Positions 16,483-26,448 are shown, counted from the stretch's first letter. The stretch is DNA of 38,147 bases from Marinomonas algarum (GCF_020532605.1 NZ_JAJATW010000026.1:1-38147); one strand, 5' to 3'. A program made the numbers and translations. Notes: generated by a model not told the origin, from the letters alone.

Positions 16483-18306
16483 CTATGTGGAATCTTTTAA
16501 TAACGACGGTGACAGTCGTTTTATCGTGTCGAGTAATAAAGGGGCTTCTGGAGAAGCATCTAAGGCGTTTTGCCAGACGGTCATGGCTTCCATGTAATGC
16601 TGCTGCGCCCACAGAGATTCACCATAATGAGCAGCAATGTCGGCATCGGGCAAAATGGACCATGCTTTTTTGAGGTAATAAGAGGATCGTTCCAGTTCAC
16701 CTTGTAAGAAGAACCCCCAGCCAAGGCTATCGATAATAGCAGGGTCATTATCTGACTTTTCATAAGCGGATTCGATATAGGCCATGGCTTCATCAAGTCG
16801 AGGTGTGCGTGTTAGCAAGGTGTAACCTAATGCATTGAGGTATTGGGCGTTATCTGGCTCCTTGGCAACCAAGATGCTTAGTTCTTTTTCGGTGACTTTC
16901 CATTGACCAATAAGGTCTGCCAACAGCGCTTTACGGTAACGTAAGACATTAGAAGCAGGCAATAAGTCGAGCGCACGACAAATCAGGTCGTATGACAGAT
17001 CAATATTTCCTTCGTCCTCATGAAGCATGCTGATAACGTCGATTTGTTCTGGCATGTTTGCGCGTTGTGTTCTTTTCAATACCATGGTGTTGACTAACTC
17101 GGGCTTATTTTCTTCATAGAGCCAAATGGCTATTTGGTTGGTGGCATTGGCTTGTAAAGTGCCAGTCACCCCCTCCATGATTTGAATAGCTTTTTCTCTT
17201 TTGTCTTGTTGAGCAAGTGCAATGGCCGTCAGGTACTGAACTTGATCCGACAGTTCAGCTTGTTCTTTAGGCAATTGGTTGGCGGTGGTTAACGCTCGTT
17301 CCGGTTGTTGATGTTCAATAAAAGCCCGCATGAGATTAATGCCAACTTGAAACTGTTCTACTGCCTTTAGGTCCGTGCTTTTGAAGCGCTCTAAAGCTTG
17401 TTCTCCTCGCCCGTCAATGACAAGAAAGTCTACAAGAGGAGTGATCAGTTGAGATCTGTTTGGTAGTTGAGTGGTGGCTTCTTCCAGTGTTTCAATAGCA
17501 CTTTTTATCTGGTTAATGTTTCTTAAGCTAAAGGCTTTTATTAAATAGAGTGCTTCCGTTTTTTCCACATTTTCTTGTTGCAGCAATGCGTTTGAAGCCT
17601 CAATGGCTTGGTGATATTGGCCGGAAAGTAACAACAGATGTGCTTGGCTCAGTCGTACATATGGGTCTTGTTTAGATTGGACGGGCAATGCCGCTAGCGT
17701 CTTTTCGATAACATCAATTTGTTCGCCGTCACGAATGTTGTCTTCAAGATAACGCGGCAAAAACTGCAAAGACACAGACAGTTGTTGTGCTGTTGTAAGT
17801 AACGTTGTGGCTTCTGGAATACGATTGCCTTTTATCAACACTTGAAATTTGAGTGCGTAGGCGGCTTCAGCATCCGGGGCGGCAGCCAGCCACAGGTTGG
17901 TGCTTTTTTCAATATGCATGAGGTTTTGAGATGCAACAGCAATGCGCACCAACCTTTCTATCCAAGGGAGGTCGTTTGAATTAGAGGAAAGGGCAATTTG
18001 ATAAAAAGCACCAAACGCTTTATTTGGGCCTTCTCTTTGCAACATAAACTCCGCATTGAGTAGAGCGCCAATTTGGTCTTTTGCTGCAGAGTGACGATTA
18101 AACTCACTGGTTATTAATGGGGAGGAAGGTGATACCGCGTCTGCTGGATTCACTGCCTCTTTTGTTGTTTGGACACCACAGGCGCTAAGGAAAAATACGC
18201 TCAGCAGTACCAGTGCTTTGTGAGTACTTGCGAGATAAAAAGGAAGTGTCCTTACTTGGTATTGACCTGATGTTGCAGGCATGTATTTTCTCGATGCGAA
18301 ATTCAT
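16483..18306 (-). CDS. TPR-repeat lipoprotein upstream of lolB
   Basis: The 607-aa protein has a hydrophobic segment with lipobox LSAC (Cys43), then helical repeats throughout. The clearest are at about 480-590, for example NAQYLNALGYTLLTRTPRLDEAMAYIESAYEK and a following DSLGWGFFLQGELERSSYYLKKAW-type repeat. The region before the signal is long; an ATG nine codons in is an alternative start. Pseudomonas has a homologous TPR protein at the same place, next to hemA and lolB. Its function is not settled; a scaffold role in the periplasm is the inference. Confidence 0.85.
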   Translation of the reverse strand: MNFASRKYMPATSGQYQVRTLPFYLASTHKALVLLSVFFLSACGVQTTKEAVNPADAVSPSSPLITSEFNRHSAAKDQIGALLNAEFMLQREGPNKAFGAFYQIALSSNSNDLPWIERLVRIAVASQNLMHIEKSTNLWLAAAPDAEAAYALKFQVLIKGNRIPEATTLLTTAQQLSVSLQFLPRYLEDNIRDGEQIDVIEKTLAALPVQSKQDPYVRLSQAHLLLLSGQYHQAIEASNALLQQENVEKTEALYLIKAFSLRNINQIKSAIETLEEATTQLPNRSQLITPLVDFLVIDGRGEQALERFKSTDLKAVEQFQVGINLMRAFIEHQQPERALTTANQLPKEQAELSDQVQYLTAIALAQQDKREKAIQIMEGVTGTLQANATNQIAIWLYEENKPELVNTMVLKRTQRANMPEQIDVISMLHEDEGNIDLSYDLICRALDLLPASNVLRYRKALLADLIGQWKVTEKELSILVAKEPDNAQYLNALGYTLLTRTPRLDEAMAYIESAYEKSDNDPAIIDSLGWGFFLQGELERSSYYLKKAWSILPDADIAAHYGESLWAQQHYMEAMTVWQNALDASPEAPLLLDTIKRLSPSLLKDST

Positions 18307-18520
18307 ATAACCCTTATGGTATCGTTAGCGACGCGTCCTGTCAGGTGTAACTGTCTGTTAGAACTGACTATAAACGAATCCTATGACTTTAATTGAGGAT
18401 ATAGGGTGCGAAAAAAAGCCATTTTCTCGTATAATACGTTTCCTTTATGTAAAGAGTCATGTGGGGCAATACTTGCTCCTGTCATTCCCTTAAGATCTCG
18501 ATCTTTGAAAAGAGTCCTGA
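18307..18520. promoter_or_regulatory. Divergent intergenic region with a hemA -10 element
   Basis: A perfect TATAAT is at 18430-18435 on the + strand, but the sequence 17 bases upstream (TGCGAA) is a poor -35. A hemA transcript from here would have a leader of about 80 bases. No clear promoter for the TPR gene was found. Confidence 0.45.
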
Positions 18521-19789
18521 ATGCCGCTAATTACTGTAGGTGTAAATCATAAAACTGCGCCAGTCTCGATACGTGAGCGTGTGGCCTTTGCGCCTGAAAA
18601 GATGATAGACGCCCTGTCCTCTTTAATCGCTGAAAAAACAGCCAACGAAGCGGTCATTGTGTCGACCTGTAACCGAACAGAATTGTATTGCTCTGTCGCT
18701 GATTCGAACTTAGTAAACGACGTTATTGCTTGGTTGGCCAATTATCACAATATTGCATTGGCCGACTTACAGCAATACTGTTACACGCACCTCAATGACG
18801 ATTGTGTACGTCATGTCATGCGCGTCGCCTCTGGACTGGACTCTTTAATTCTAGGTGAACCGCAAATTTTAGGTCAGGTGAAGTCCGCTTATGCGGTATC
18901 TCAAGAAGGGGATTGTATTGGACCTGAGTTACAATCTTTGTTCCAACGCACCTTTTCGGTGGCTAAGCGTGTTCGTACTGATACGGCCATTGGTGAAAAC
19001 CCCGTCTCGATCGCTTTTGCCGCGGTGAGTTTAGCGCAACGTATTTTCGCGGATATCCGTAAAAATACGGCTTTATTAATAGGAGCAGGGCAAACCATTG
19101 AGCTGGTGGCTAGGCACTTAAAAGAAAACGGTATCAAGCGTATAGTGGTGGCCAATCGTACGTTGGCAAGGGCTGAAACCCTCGCCAACGAGCTGAATGC
19201 AGAAGCGATTATGTTGGGAGAGGTAGGCGATTACTTGTCGCAAGCCGATATTGTCATCTCATCCACTGCGAGCCAGTTGCCTATTATCGGTAAAGGTATG
19301 GTGGAGCGTGCCACAGCGAAGCGTCGTCATGCGCCTATGTTGTTAATCGACATTGCGGTACCCAGAGACATTGAACCCGAAGTTGAAGACGTCAATGACG
19401 CTTACTTATACAGTGTCGATGACCTCCATTCAGTGATTGAAGAAAATGTTCGGGCAAGGCAAGATGCAGCGAAAGCGGCTGAGCAAATGATTGAAGAGGG
19501 GCTAGACGAATATCGCCGTGCAATTGAGTCGAGAAAAGTCTCCGATTTAATTGTCACCTTCCGAAAATCTGCTGAAGCGACCAAACAAGCTGAGTTAGAA
19601 AAAGCATTGAAAGGCCTGGAAATGGGGCAGTCGCCAGAGCAAGTTGTAAACAAATTGGCACATGGGTTGATGAATAAGCTCATCCATGCGCCAACCCGCT
19701 ATTTACGTGACGCGGGTGCTGACGCCGATCAAGACGCATTAACCATTGCCTCAAACGTATTGGGCATCTACGAAGAAAAAGACCACTAA
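18521..19789 (+). CDS. hemA: Glutamyl-tRNA reductase
   Basis: The 422-aa enzyme has the catalytic Cys50 in STCNRTELY, the conserved His98 after NDDCVR, GLDSLILGEPQILGQVK and an NADPH-binding Rossmann stretch (LLIGAGQT, about 185-192). A C-terminal helical dimerisation domain follows. It converts Glu-tRNA to glutamate-1-semialdehyde, the first committed step of tetrapyrrole synthesis. It heads hemA-prfA-prmC, an operon order shared widely in gammaproteobacteria, and is divergent from the TPR-lolB-ispE set. Confidence 0.98.
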   Translation: MPLITVGVNHKTAPVSIRERVAFAPEKMIDALSSLIAEKTANEAVIVSTCNRTELYCSVADSNLVNDVIAWLANYHNIALADLQQYCYTHLNDDCVRHVMRVASGLDSLILGEPQILGQVKSAYAVSQEGDCIGPELQSLFQRTFSVAKRVRTDTAIGENPVSIAFAAVSLAQRIFADIRKNTALLIGAGQTIELVARHLKENGIKRIVVANRTLARAETLANELNAEAIMLGEVGDYLSQADIVISSTASQLPIIGKGMVERATAKRRHAPMLLIDIAVPRDIEPEVEDVNDAYLYSVDDLHSVIEENVRARQDAAKAAEQMIEEGLDEYRRAIESRKVSDLIVTFRKSAEATKQAELEKALKGLEMGQSPEQVVNKLAHGLMNKLIHAPTRYLRDAGADADQDALTIASNVLGIYEEKDH

Positions 19790-19792
19790 ATA

Positions 19793-20881
19793 ATGAAAGA
19801 ATCCATTAAGTTAAAACTAGAAAGTTTGTCCGACCGTTATGATGAATTGGCCGCATTGCTTGGCGTTGCGGAAGTCATTATGGACCAAGAGCTGTTCCGA
19901 GCTTACTCGAAGGAATATGCTGAGCTTGAGCCTGTTGTAAAGTGCTTTAATGAGTTCCAGCAAATTGACGAAAACATCGCAGAAGCCGAGTTGATGATGA
20001 CGGACGCTGATCCCGACATCAAAGAAATGGGAGTAGAGGAGTACAAGTCAGGCCAGGCACAAAAAGAAGATTTGCAGCTTGTACTGCAAAAATTATTGTT
20101 GCCAAAAGACCCTAACGACTCACGTAACGTCTTTTTAGAGGTGCGGGCAGGTACGGGCGGCGACGAAGCCTCTATTTTTTCGGGTGATTTATTCCGAATG
20201 TATTCCCGTTATGCAGAAACGCAGCGCTGGAAGGTAGAAATCATCAGTGCCAATGAAGGGGAGCATGGCGGCTATAAAGAGGTGATTGCTCGTATTGTCG
20301 GGGATGGCGCGTATTCCAAGCTTAAGTTTGAATCGGGTGCACACCGAGTTCAGCGAGTACCAGCCACAGAGTCTCAGGGGCGTATTCATACATCGGCGTG
20401 TACGGTGGCGGTTATGCCAGAGATGGATGAAGTGGATGACATCATCATTAATAAAGCAGACTTACGCATCGATACTTTCCGTGCATCGGGTGCCGGTGGT
20501 CAGCACGTTAACAAAACAGATTCAGCAATCCGTCTAACACATATACCAACGGGTGTGGTGGTGGAATGTCAGGAAGAGCGCTCACAACATAAAAACCGTG
20601 CTAAGGCGATGTCTTTACTGGCTTCACGACTACAGGCAGCGGAGCAAGAAAAAGCCGCCAGTGAACAGTCTGAAACACGGAAATCACTTGTCGGTAGCGG
20701 TGATCGCTCGGAGCGAATTCGTACCTACAATTACCCTCAAGGGCGGGTCACAGACCATCGTATTAACTTGACTCTGTACAAGTTGGACGAGATCGTCACC
20801 GGTGATTTGGATGTGTTGATCAATCCTTTGGTAAACGAATTTCAAGCTGAGCAGCTTGCCGCATTGAGTGGCGATAACTAG
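19793..20881 (+). CDS. prfA: Peptide chain release factor 1
   Basis: The 362-aa protein has the class-I release factor layout. The stop-codon tripeptide PAT (190-192) marks it as RF1, reading UAA and UAG. The catalytic GGQ (235-237) lies in [13 protein letters not shown]. It starts 3 bases after the hemA stop, implying co-transcription. The next gene encodes PrmC, which methylates the GGQ glutamine. Confidence 0.98.
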   Translation: MKESIKLKLESLSDRYDELAALLGVAEVIMDQELFRAYSKEYAELEPVVKCFNEFQQIDENIAEAELMMTDADPDIKEMGVEEYKSGQAQKEDLQLVLQKLLLPKDPNDSRNVFLEVRAGTGGDEASIFSGDLFRMYSRYAETQRWKVEIISANEGEHGGYKEVIARIVGDGAYSKLKFESGAHRVQRVPATESQGRIHTSACTVAVMPEMDEVDDIIINKADLRIDTFRASGAGGQHVNKTDSAIRLTHIPTGVVVECQEERSQHKNRAKAMSLLASRLQAAEQEKAASEQSETRKSLVGSGDRSERIRTYNYPQGRVTDHRINLTLYKLDEIVTGDLDVLINPLVNEFQAEQLAALSGDN

Positions 20882-20901
20882 GTTTAGGGTAACCGTTGTA
20901 C

Positions 20902-21771
20902 ATGCAAATAGATGATGTATTAAAAGGCGCTTATAAGCGCCTTACTTTTGTTACTGATACACCACAGCTGGATGCTCAGTTGTTGTTAGCGAAAGTGCTA
21001 GAGGTATCCACTTCATATTTTTATACGTGGCCTGAAAAAATCGTGAGCGAAGCACAATATGCTTCGTTTGATGCGTTGTTGTCTCGTCGAGAAATGGGTG
21101 AGCCTGTCGCGTACTTATTGGGCTATCAGGCATTTTGGACGCTTGAATTAGAGGTTGAGCCTTGCACCTTGATTCCACGAGCCGATACTGAACGTCTTGT
21201 GGAAGTGGCCTTGTCGGTGTTAGAAGCACAGGAGCAAGGCGCCTCTTCAGAGCGCTTGCGTATTTTGGACCTAGGGACAGGCACGGGAGCCGTGGCACTA
21301 GCGCTTGCAGCAGAGCGCCCTAACGCAGAGGTGTTAGGCGTTGATTTAATCGAAGACGCGGTGCAATTAGCGCAACGTAATGCCGCCCAAAACCGTCTTA
21401 TGAATGCACGTTTTCTGCAGAGTAGTTGGTTTGATGCGCTAGACAATACGGCTGTATTTGATCTTATTGTGTCAAATCCACCCTATATTGACCCTGAAGA
21501 TGAGCATTTATCCCAGGGGGATGTGCGTTTTGAACCTAAAAGTGCCTTAGTGGCAAACAATCACGGTTTGGCCGATATTGAACATATTATTCATCGAGCT
21601 CCCCGTTTCTTGACGGCGTCAGGTTGGCTCATGTTTGAACACGGTTATGATCAAGCGAACGCTGTGCAAACAGCGCTCTGTACGGCAGGGTTTGTGGCTG
21701 TCGAAAGCTTTCAAGACTTAGGCGGCAATGATCGTGTGACAATTGGCCAGTGGCCCAGCAAAAAAAGCTGA
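20902..21771 (+). CDS. prmC: Release factor glutamine methyltransferase
   Basis: The enzyme (289 aa from ATG 20902) has SAM motif I (LDLGTGTGAVALALA) and the NPPY active-site motif in VSNPPYID, about residue 193. DVRFEPKSALVA follows, as in other PrmC. It methylates the Gln of the GGQ motif in RF1 and RF2. A TTG at 20896 has a better-spaced AGGG site and is a possible start. The stop codon abuts the yaaA stop codon on the other strand with no base between. Confidence 0.96.
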   Translation: MQIDDVLKGAYKRLTFVTDTPQLDAQLLLAKVLEVSTSYFYTWPEKIVSEAQYASFDALLSRREMGEPVAYLLGYQAFWTLELEVEPCTLIPRADTERLVEVALSVLEAQEQGASSERLRILDLGTGTGAVALALAAERPNAEVLGVDLIEDAVQLAQRNAAQNRLMNARFLQSSWFDALDNTAVFDLIVSNPPYIDPEDEHLSQGDVRFEPKSALVANNHGLADIEHIIHRAPRFLTASGWLMFEHGYDQANAVQTALCTAGFVAVESFQDLGGNDRVTIGQWPSKKS

Positions 21772-22554
21772 TTATTTTTGTGGCTGAGCACTTTCCGGAC
21801 GAATAAAGACTGGATTGTTTTTAGTCGACTGTTGTGGATCGTAACGATAGCCAGCAAGGTTGAATGCTTGAATATCTTCCTGTGTTTCACAGCGATTTTC
21901 TATTAGGTAGCGCGCCATCAGGCCACGGGCTTTTTTAGCATAGAAGCTGATGACCTTAAATTGGCCGTTTTTCTCATCTAAAAAGTTTGGTGTGACCAAG
22001 GTGTTTTGGAGTTTCTTTTTATTGACGGCTTTGAAGTATTCATTGGATGCCAAATTGACCAATAGCTCGTTTTCTTCAAGAGAGGTATTGAGTTTATCGA
22101 CAATGATGTCTCCCCAAAATTGATATAAGTTACTGCCTCTCTCGTTTTCAAGTTTGGTGCCCATTTCAAGACGATAGGCTTGCATTAAGTCTAAAGGCTT
22201 AAGCACGCCGTATAAACCGCTTAAGATACGCAGCGAGGTTTGCGCATAAGCCATGTCGCTTTCACTGAGAGAGTAAGCGTCCAACCCGGTGTAAACATCG
22301 CCCATAAAAGTGTACACAGCAGGTCGGCTATTTGTCGTGGTGTGTTCTTGTTGCCAAGCTTGGTAGCGGGAGACGTTCAGAGTGGCCAGTTTGTCGCTCA
22401 GTTTCATTAAGGAAGCGATGTCGGAAGGTGTTGCAGGTTTAATCGTATTAATGAGTTGTTGCGCGTCTTCCAGTAATTCTGGCAAGCTGTAAGTGTCGAT
22501 GCTGGGGGTGGACGTCAGATCCAGTGTTTTTGCCGGTGATATTAGAAACTTCAT
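21772..22554 (-). CDS. yaaA: Peroxide stress protein YaaA (DUF328)
   Basis: The 260-aa protein starts MKFLISPAKTLDL, the family signature, with FMGDVYTGLDAYSLSE, LYGVLKPLDLMQAYRLEMG, FWGD and LVNLASNEYFKAV blocks. E. coli YaaA limits intracellular iron and DNA damage under peroxide and binds DNA. It is divergent from the 68-aa gene and convergent with prmC. Confidence 0.95.
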   Translation of the reverse strand: MKFLISPAKTLDLTSTPSIDTYSLPELLEDAQQLINTIKPATPSDIASLMKLSDKLATLNVSRYQAWQQEHTTTNSRPAVYTFMGDVYTGLDAYSLSESDMAYAQTSLRILSGLYGVLKPLDLMQAYRLEMGTKLENERGSNLYQFWGDIIVDKLNTSLEENELLVNLASNEYFKAVNKKKLQNTLVTPNFLDEKNGQFKVISFYAKKARGLMARYLIENRCETQEDIQAFNLAGYRYDPQQSTKNNPVFIRPESAQPQK

Positions 22555-22645
22555 GGTGAACTCCGTCTGCTCAAAGTGATGCGTTGTAAAGATTATCCAT
22601 AGAGTGCCGATAGATATCCAGACAATGCTTTAATAGAGAGAGTTT

Positions 22646-22852
22646 ATGAAGAATAATCTGATACCATTTCCAGTACCTTGTCAGATTGATGATGAGAAGG
22701 GGCTAACGGAGGATGAAAAAGAGGTTTCTCTTGCGCAAAGTGATAGACTTATTGCCCTGCGGGCTGCGTTTGATCAAGCTCGCACTAAATGGGTAATTGA
22801 AATTGCTGAGTTACCTGAAAATAATAAAATTTACAGCAGCTCAAAAAAATAA
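22646..22852 (+). CDS. Hypothetical small protein (68 aa)
   Basis: I do not recognise this family. The product starts MKNNLIPFPVPCQIDDEKG, has an acidic stretch (about 16-28), a predicted helix with SDRLIALRAAFDQARTKW (about 32-49) and a lysine/serine-rich tail. There is one cysteine and no signal or membrane segment. A GAGAGAG-type ribosome site lies 4-10 bases before the ATG and codon use looks normal, so it is probably translated. It is between yaaA (divergent) and the transporter gene 57 bases downstream. Confidence 0.55.
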   Translation: MKNNLIPFPVPCQIDDEKGLTEDEKEVSLAQSDRLIALRAAFDQARTKWVIEIAELPENNKIYSSSKK

Positions 22853-22909
22853 TCGGATTATTTTAATTTGAATTTAAAACAGGGCTGTCTACGGAAGGTG
22901 TGATCCCCC

Positions 22910-23818
22910 ATGTTGTTATTCATCGTTCGAAACTCGCTCCCCTTTATGTTTGCGTTTGCCATCCTTGGCTTTCTGGTTCCCTCTGCTTCTATTGCGTTTT
23001 TTCCTTTTCTTCCTGCTGTGCTTTTCACGCTTATGACGTTAACTTTGCTTGGTATGAAGCAAAATGAACTGATTCAGCGACTGAGTACGCTGGGAGTTTG
23101 GTTGTATTCCCTGTTGCATTCCGCTGTTTTGATGGCCATTGTCGGTGGTGTTGGCTGGTGGCTAGAACTTGATGGAAATTTGTTGTTGGCAATGGTGGCT
23201 GTGGCGGCTACGGGCTCTTTGTTTGCGACACCAGCAATTGTAAGGGCATTAGGTTTTGATAGCCTGCACGCGATGGCCATGACCATTGCCACGACACTGG
23301 TGTTGCCAGTATCCATTTTTGCAACCTTAGTGTTGTTTCAAACTGAGTCGGTAGAGTTAGACTGGGCAAGCTATTTTACGCGCCTGATTGTGTTTATTTT
23401 TGGTCCTATGCTGTTTTCTTTCATGGTGCATAAGGTCACACCGGATGAGGTGTTAGGGCGATTCTTATTGAAAATTTCCCCTTATACCATTTTATTGGTG
23501 TTTGCTTTCCCATTTGGTTTGGTGGGCAGCTTTCGCCTTTTGTTCGATCAAGACCCAATGATGGCATTAAAGTATTTTGGTATTGCAACGGCGTTGTGTG
23601 GACTGTTTTTTACCCTGTCGTATTTTGCCTATCGCAAACAAGGAAAAGCGGAAGCATTGACGGCGGCGATCACGTCGGGAAACCGAAATGTTTTGTTAAC
23701 GTACAGTATTGCTGGGGCTTTGTTGGGGCCTGCGTTCTTGCCATTAGCAGGGGCACTACAAATACCTACGTATCTATTGCCAGTGCTTACGCGTTGGTTG
23801 AATAAAGTATTACCTTAG
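22910..23818 (+). CDS. SBF-like (bile acid:sodium symporter superfamily) membrane transporter
   Basis: The 302-aa protein has about nine or ten hydrophobic segments spread over its length, starting at about residue 10. Late in the sequence it carries AITSGNRNVLLTYSIAG (about 252-268), similar to the GNRN signature of BASS/SBF-type transporters; small-residue helices such as VAVAATGSLFATPAIV match the fold. It probably moves an organic anion across the inner membrane with a cation. The substrate is unknown and no pathway genes flank it. A terminator shared with the hem operon follows. Confidence 0.65.
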   Translation: MLLFIVRNSLPFMFAFAILGFLVPSASIAFFPFLPAVLFTLMTLTLLGMKQNELIQRLSTLGVWLYSLLHSAVLMAIVGGVGWWLELDGNLLLAMVAVAATGSLFATPAIVRALGFDSLHAMAMTIATTLVLPVSIFATLVLFQTESVELDWASYFTRLIVFIFGPMLFSFMVHKVTPDEVLGRFLLKISPYTILLVFAFPFGLVGSFRLLFDQDPMMALKYFGIATALCGLFFTLSYFAYRKQGKAEALTAAITSGNRNVLLTYSIAGALLGPAFLPLAGALQIPTYLLPVLTRWLNKVLP

Positions 23819-23830
23819 AATAGGTTTCAT

Positions 23831-23862
23831 AAACGCGGTTGTTAGACCCAACCGCGTTTGAT
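23831..23862. terminator. Bidirectional hairpin between the transporter and hemY
   Basis: A perfect 11-bp stem (23831-23841 with 23849-23859, AAACGCGGTTG/CAACCGCGTTT) lies between two convergent genes. The T runs are short (three), so termination may be moderate. Confidence 0.65.
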
Positions 23863-23872
23863 GAGAAGAGCT

Positions 23873-25108
23873 CTAGTGAGTGGGCAGGGGAAGTGGTTTT
23901 AGTTGCTCGCTGGCTTGATTCAGGTTAATCATCATCAGCTCTTGACTGGCTTTTGTGTCTCCCATGGCTTTGAGTAAACGGCTTAACTCAGCGAGTGCTT
24001 CGTTGTGGGCGTCTAAGCTCAGGGCTTGCTCGTAATAATCTCGTGCTTTGCCCCAAAGCATCAGTGACTGACTTAAACGACCACAAACAAGATAGAGAGT
24101 CGCACTGGACGGTTCTTTCTTTAGCCATTGCTCGCAATGAGTAAGTTGTTTTTTGGCTGTCTGTTGGCGCACATTACCATACTCATAAATAAGCGATTCT
24201 GACCATTTTTGACCTAAGCTATTGCGTATAAACTGCTCCGCTTTGTCGTTGTCACCAAAGTGAATCAATGTTTGAGCATAAAGCTGACGCATTCTGTCAT
24301 CCTGCGATAGGGTGTCCAGTTTGTTCCATAAGCGCTCAACATCCGAGACTAACTCTTTGCTATTTTGCCCTAGCTTGTTGCGAAATTTGATTTTATCCAA
24401 CAATGCGAGAAAGGCGTTTTTCTCCAATTCCAGCATGTTGTCTTCATCAAAAATGCCATCTTTTTTTAACATGGGGGTCAGTGTGAGTAGAGCGTCCCAA
24501 TCTTTTAATTTGGTATACACGGTAACCAACATTTTTAGTACTTGCTTGTGTTTGGGTTTCAGTTTTTGCAAGCGTAACAATGACGCTAGAGCGCCTTCGT
24601 AATGTTCTTGTTTTATTTGAATCTGGCTTTGTGCAAAGCCGATAGCAAATTCGGCTTCTGGTGTGGATTTGTGTGCTGCGCGCAATAACGCTTTTGAACG
24701 TTCGTGTTCGTCTTGCTCACTGGCTGCATAAGCGGCACTGATGTAGTTGATTAAAGGGTAAGGGACTTTCTCTGCACTGTTCGTTAGAAGTTTTTCTGCC
24801 TTATTCCAGTTGCCTCCAACCAGCTCTAGCATGCCGCGAATGGTGTTTCGAGACGCACGCTTTTGTGCCAAGTTACCCGTGACTTTAGCCAGTGAGTTAC
24901 TGGGTCTTAATGCAATGAAAAGAATGCGCTTAATCCAGCTAAGAGCAAACAAGGTAATAATCATCGCTGCGGCTAACACCCAAATACTGGTTTCCACAGT
25001 GACGCCGTTATACGCTAATAAAACATAGCCACTGTCTTGGCGCATCAGCAGCCCTAACACCCCACCAAACGCCATCATGATGACCAATAAAAAGAGGAGT
25101 TTTCTCAT
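23873..25108 (-). CDS. hemY: HemY-like TPR membrane protein of the hem operon
   Basis: The 411-aa protein has two N-terminal membrane segments (about 4-22 and 40-60). The HemY_N region follows (RASRNTIRGMLELVGGNWNKAEKLL), then TPR repeats to the C-terminus (for example WGKARDYYEQALSLDAHNEALAELSRLL). Despite its name it is not the protoporphyrinogen oxidase of Bacillus; its role is not fully defined. It overlaps the end of hemX by 4 bases (ATGA), so translation is coupled. Confidence 0.93.
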   Translation of the reverse strand: MRKLLFLLVIMMAFGGVLGLLMRQDSGYVLLAYNGVTVETSIWVLAAAMIITLFALSWIKRILFIALRPSNSLAKVTGNLAQKRASRNTIRGMLELVGGNWNKAEKLLTNSAEKVPYPLINYISAAYAASEQDEHERSKALLRAAHKSTPEAEFAIGFAQSQIQIKQEHYEGALASLLRLQKLKPKHKQVLKMLVTVYTKLKDWDALLTLTPMLKKDGIFDEDNMLELEKNAFLALLDKIKFRNKLGQNSKELVSDVERLWNKLDTLSQDDRMRQLYAQTLIHFGDNDKAEQFIRNSLGQKWSESLIYEYGNVRQQTAKKQLTHCEQWLKKEPSSATLYLVCGRLSQSLMLWGKARDYYEQALSLDAHNEALAELSRLLKAMGDTKASQELMMINLNQASEQLKPLPLPTH

Positions 25109-26448
25109 GCCTCTGCTCCTTTATCAGTGTTGGGTTGCGTTGAGTTCGGCTCTGACCCAAGTTTTGAATCGAGCGCTGCTTCAGGCTCCGTTGCGTTTGT
25201 GGCGGGTGTCGTTTCTGTTGCAATGGGCGTTGCTGTTTGCGTTGGCTCTAGTGTCGCCTTTTCATTATCGACTGGTGTGGCATGGTCTACTTCAATTAGG
25301 TTTCTTGTGTCGCGACGACGATTCCACTCATCCGTTAAGGCTTTCATAGCAACAAGGGAGGCGCTAGGAAGCGGCAGTTCTGGTGCCGGGTTTAGCGCTT
25401 GCAATGCTGTGAGGCTAGATAAGAAGGACATGACGGTACTGGCTTGTGTGTCGAAATGTATCGTTGTGGCATTGGCAACGCGTGACAATGCCTGTTGATA
25501 AATGACGGTTTCACCTTTAATCAGCGCAACTTGTGCAATGTCTAACTGCAATTGTATGCCCGTTACGAGCTGTTGATATTCTGCTGGTGGCAATAAGGCT
25601 TTGATGGGCTTGTGGTCGTAATTGATCACAATGAGTGAGCGTAAAGATGCCCAAAAACTGTTGAGGACAGACACTAGATGGTTAGACGTCGTGCTTTCTG
25701 CGGGTTCACTTTGTGCTGTTGATTTGTTTTGCCATTCTTGTGACGGCTCTCGTTGAGGAAGGTTCTCAACGCTTTGATATAAAGCATTAAGCTTTAGATA
25801 GGCGCCCTCCAGATCAAATTCACTGACGGATTTTAGTGCTTGGATGTCATTAGCCAACGCTTTACGCGTATCAAATGCGATGGGGTCTTCCAGTGCATTC
25901 AGAATGTCGTCTGCATTGATCAATAACCTGGCAGAGCCTGCACCATCAGATTCGAGCAGTAAACGTTGGTTTGCTAGACGAATGAGGTATTCGGCTTCAG
26001 CAAGTTTCCAGTCTTCTTTGGTTGTATTGTTGAGGCGATTTATTTTGGATTCTAAGTCGGCAAGTTGGGTGTTTTGCTCCGACAGTTGGGCGGTAAGCTG
26101 ATTTTTTTGTTCTGCCTGCTGTTTAATTTGTTGAGTCGCACTCGTGACTTGTTGTGTTAAACGAGAAAATTGCGCGCGATCTTGGTTGCTTTTTGCTAAT
26201 GCTGTGTTGAGCTGCGATTGTTGTGTTGACAGTCGCTGAACATCTTGATGAAGAGAACTTTGAGTGCTTTGAACATACAGCCAACCGCTCGTAGCGAGTG
26301 CTAAAACGGATACGCCGAGGGCAAGTGTTGAGAGTTTTGTGTACGGCGGCTTTTTTTCATTCGAGCGTGGTTGAGGAGGGCGAGGGGCAGCAGGTGTGGA
26401 GTCCGTGCTTTTTTCTGAGTGTTTGTCTTGGTTATTTATCTCAGTCAT
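25105..26448 (-). CDS. hemX: HemX-like membrane protein of the hem operon
   Basis: The 447-aa protein has a cytoplasmic Pro/Lys-rich start and one membrane helix (about 41-58). A Gln-rich coiled coil follows (about 60-135), then the HemX domain with LAEAEYLIRLANQRLLLE and ADDILNALEDP. A low-complexity Ala/Thr/Glu tail covers about 385-447. It is often labelled uroporphyrinogen methyltransferase, but no SAM-binding motif of that fold is seen and a structural or regulatory role is more likely. It overlaps hemD by 8 bases and hemY by 4. Confidence 0.92.
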   Translation of the reverse strand: MTEINNQDKHSEKSTDSTPAAPRPPQPRSNEKKPPYTKLSTLALGVSVLALATSGWLYVQSTQSSLHQDVQRLSTQQSQLNTALAKSNQDRAQFSRLTQQVTSATQQIKQQAEQKNQLTAQLSEQNTQLADLESKINRLNNTTKEDWKLAEAEYLIRLANQRLLLESDGAGSARLLINADDILNALEDPIAFDTRKALANDIQALKSVSEFDLEGAYLKLNALYQSVENLPQREPSQEWQNKSTAQSEPAESTTSNHLVSVLNSFWASLRSLIVINYDHKPIKALLPPAEYQQLVTGIQLQLDIAQVALIKGETVIYQQALSRVANATTIHFDTQASTVMSFLSSLTALQALNPAPELPLPSASLVAMKALTDEWNRRRDTRNLIEVDHATPVDNEKATLEPTQTATPIATETTPATNATEPEAALDSKLGSEPNSTQPNTDKGAEA

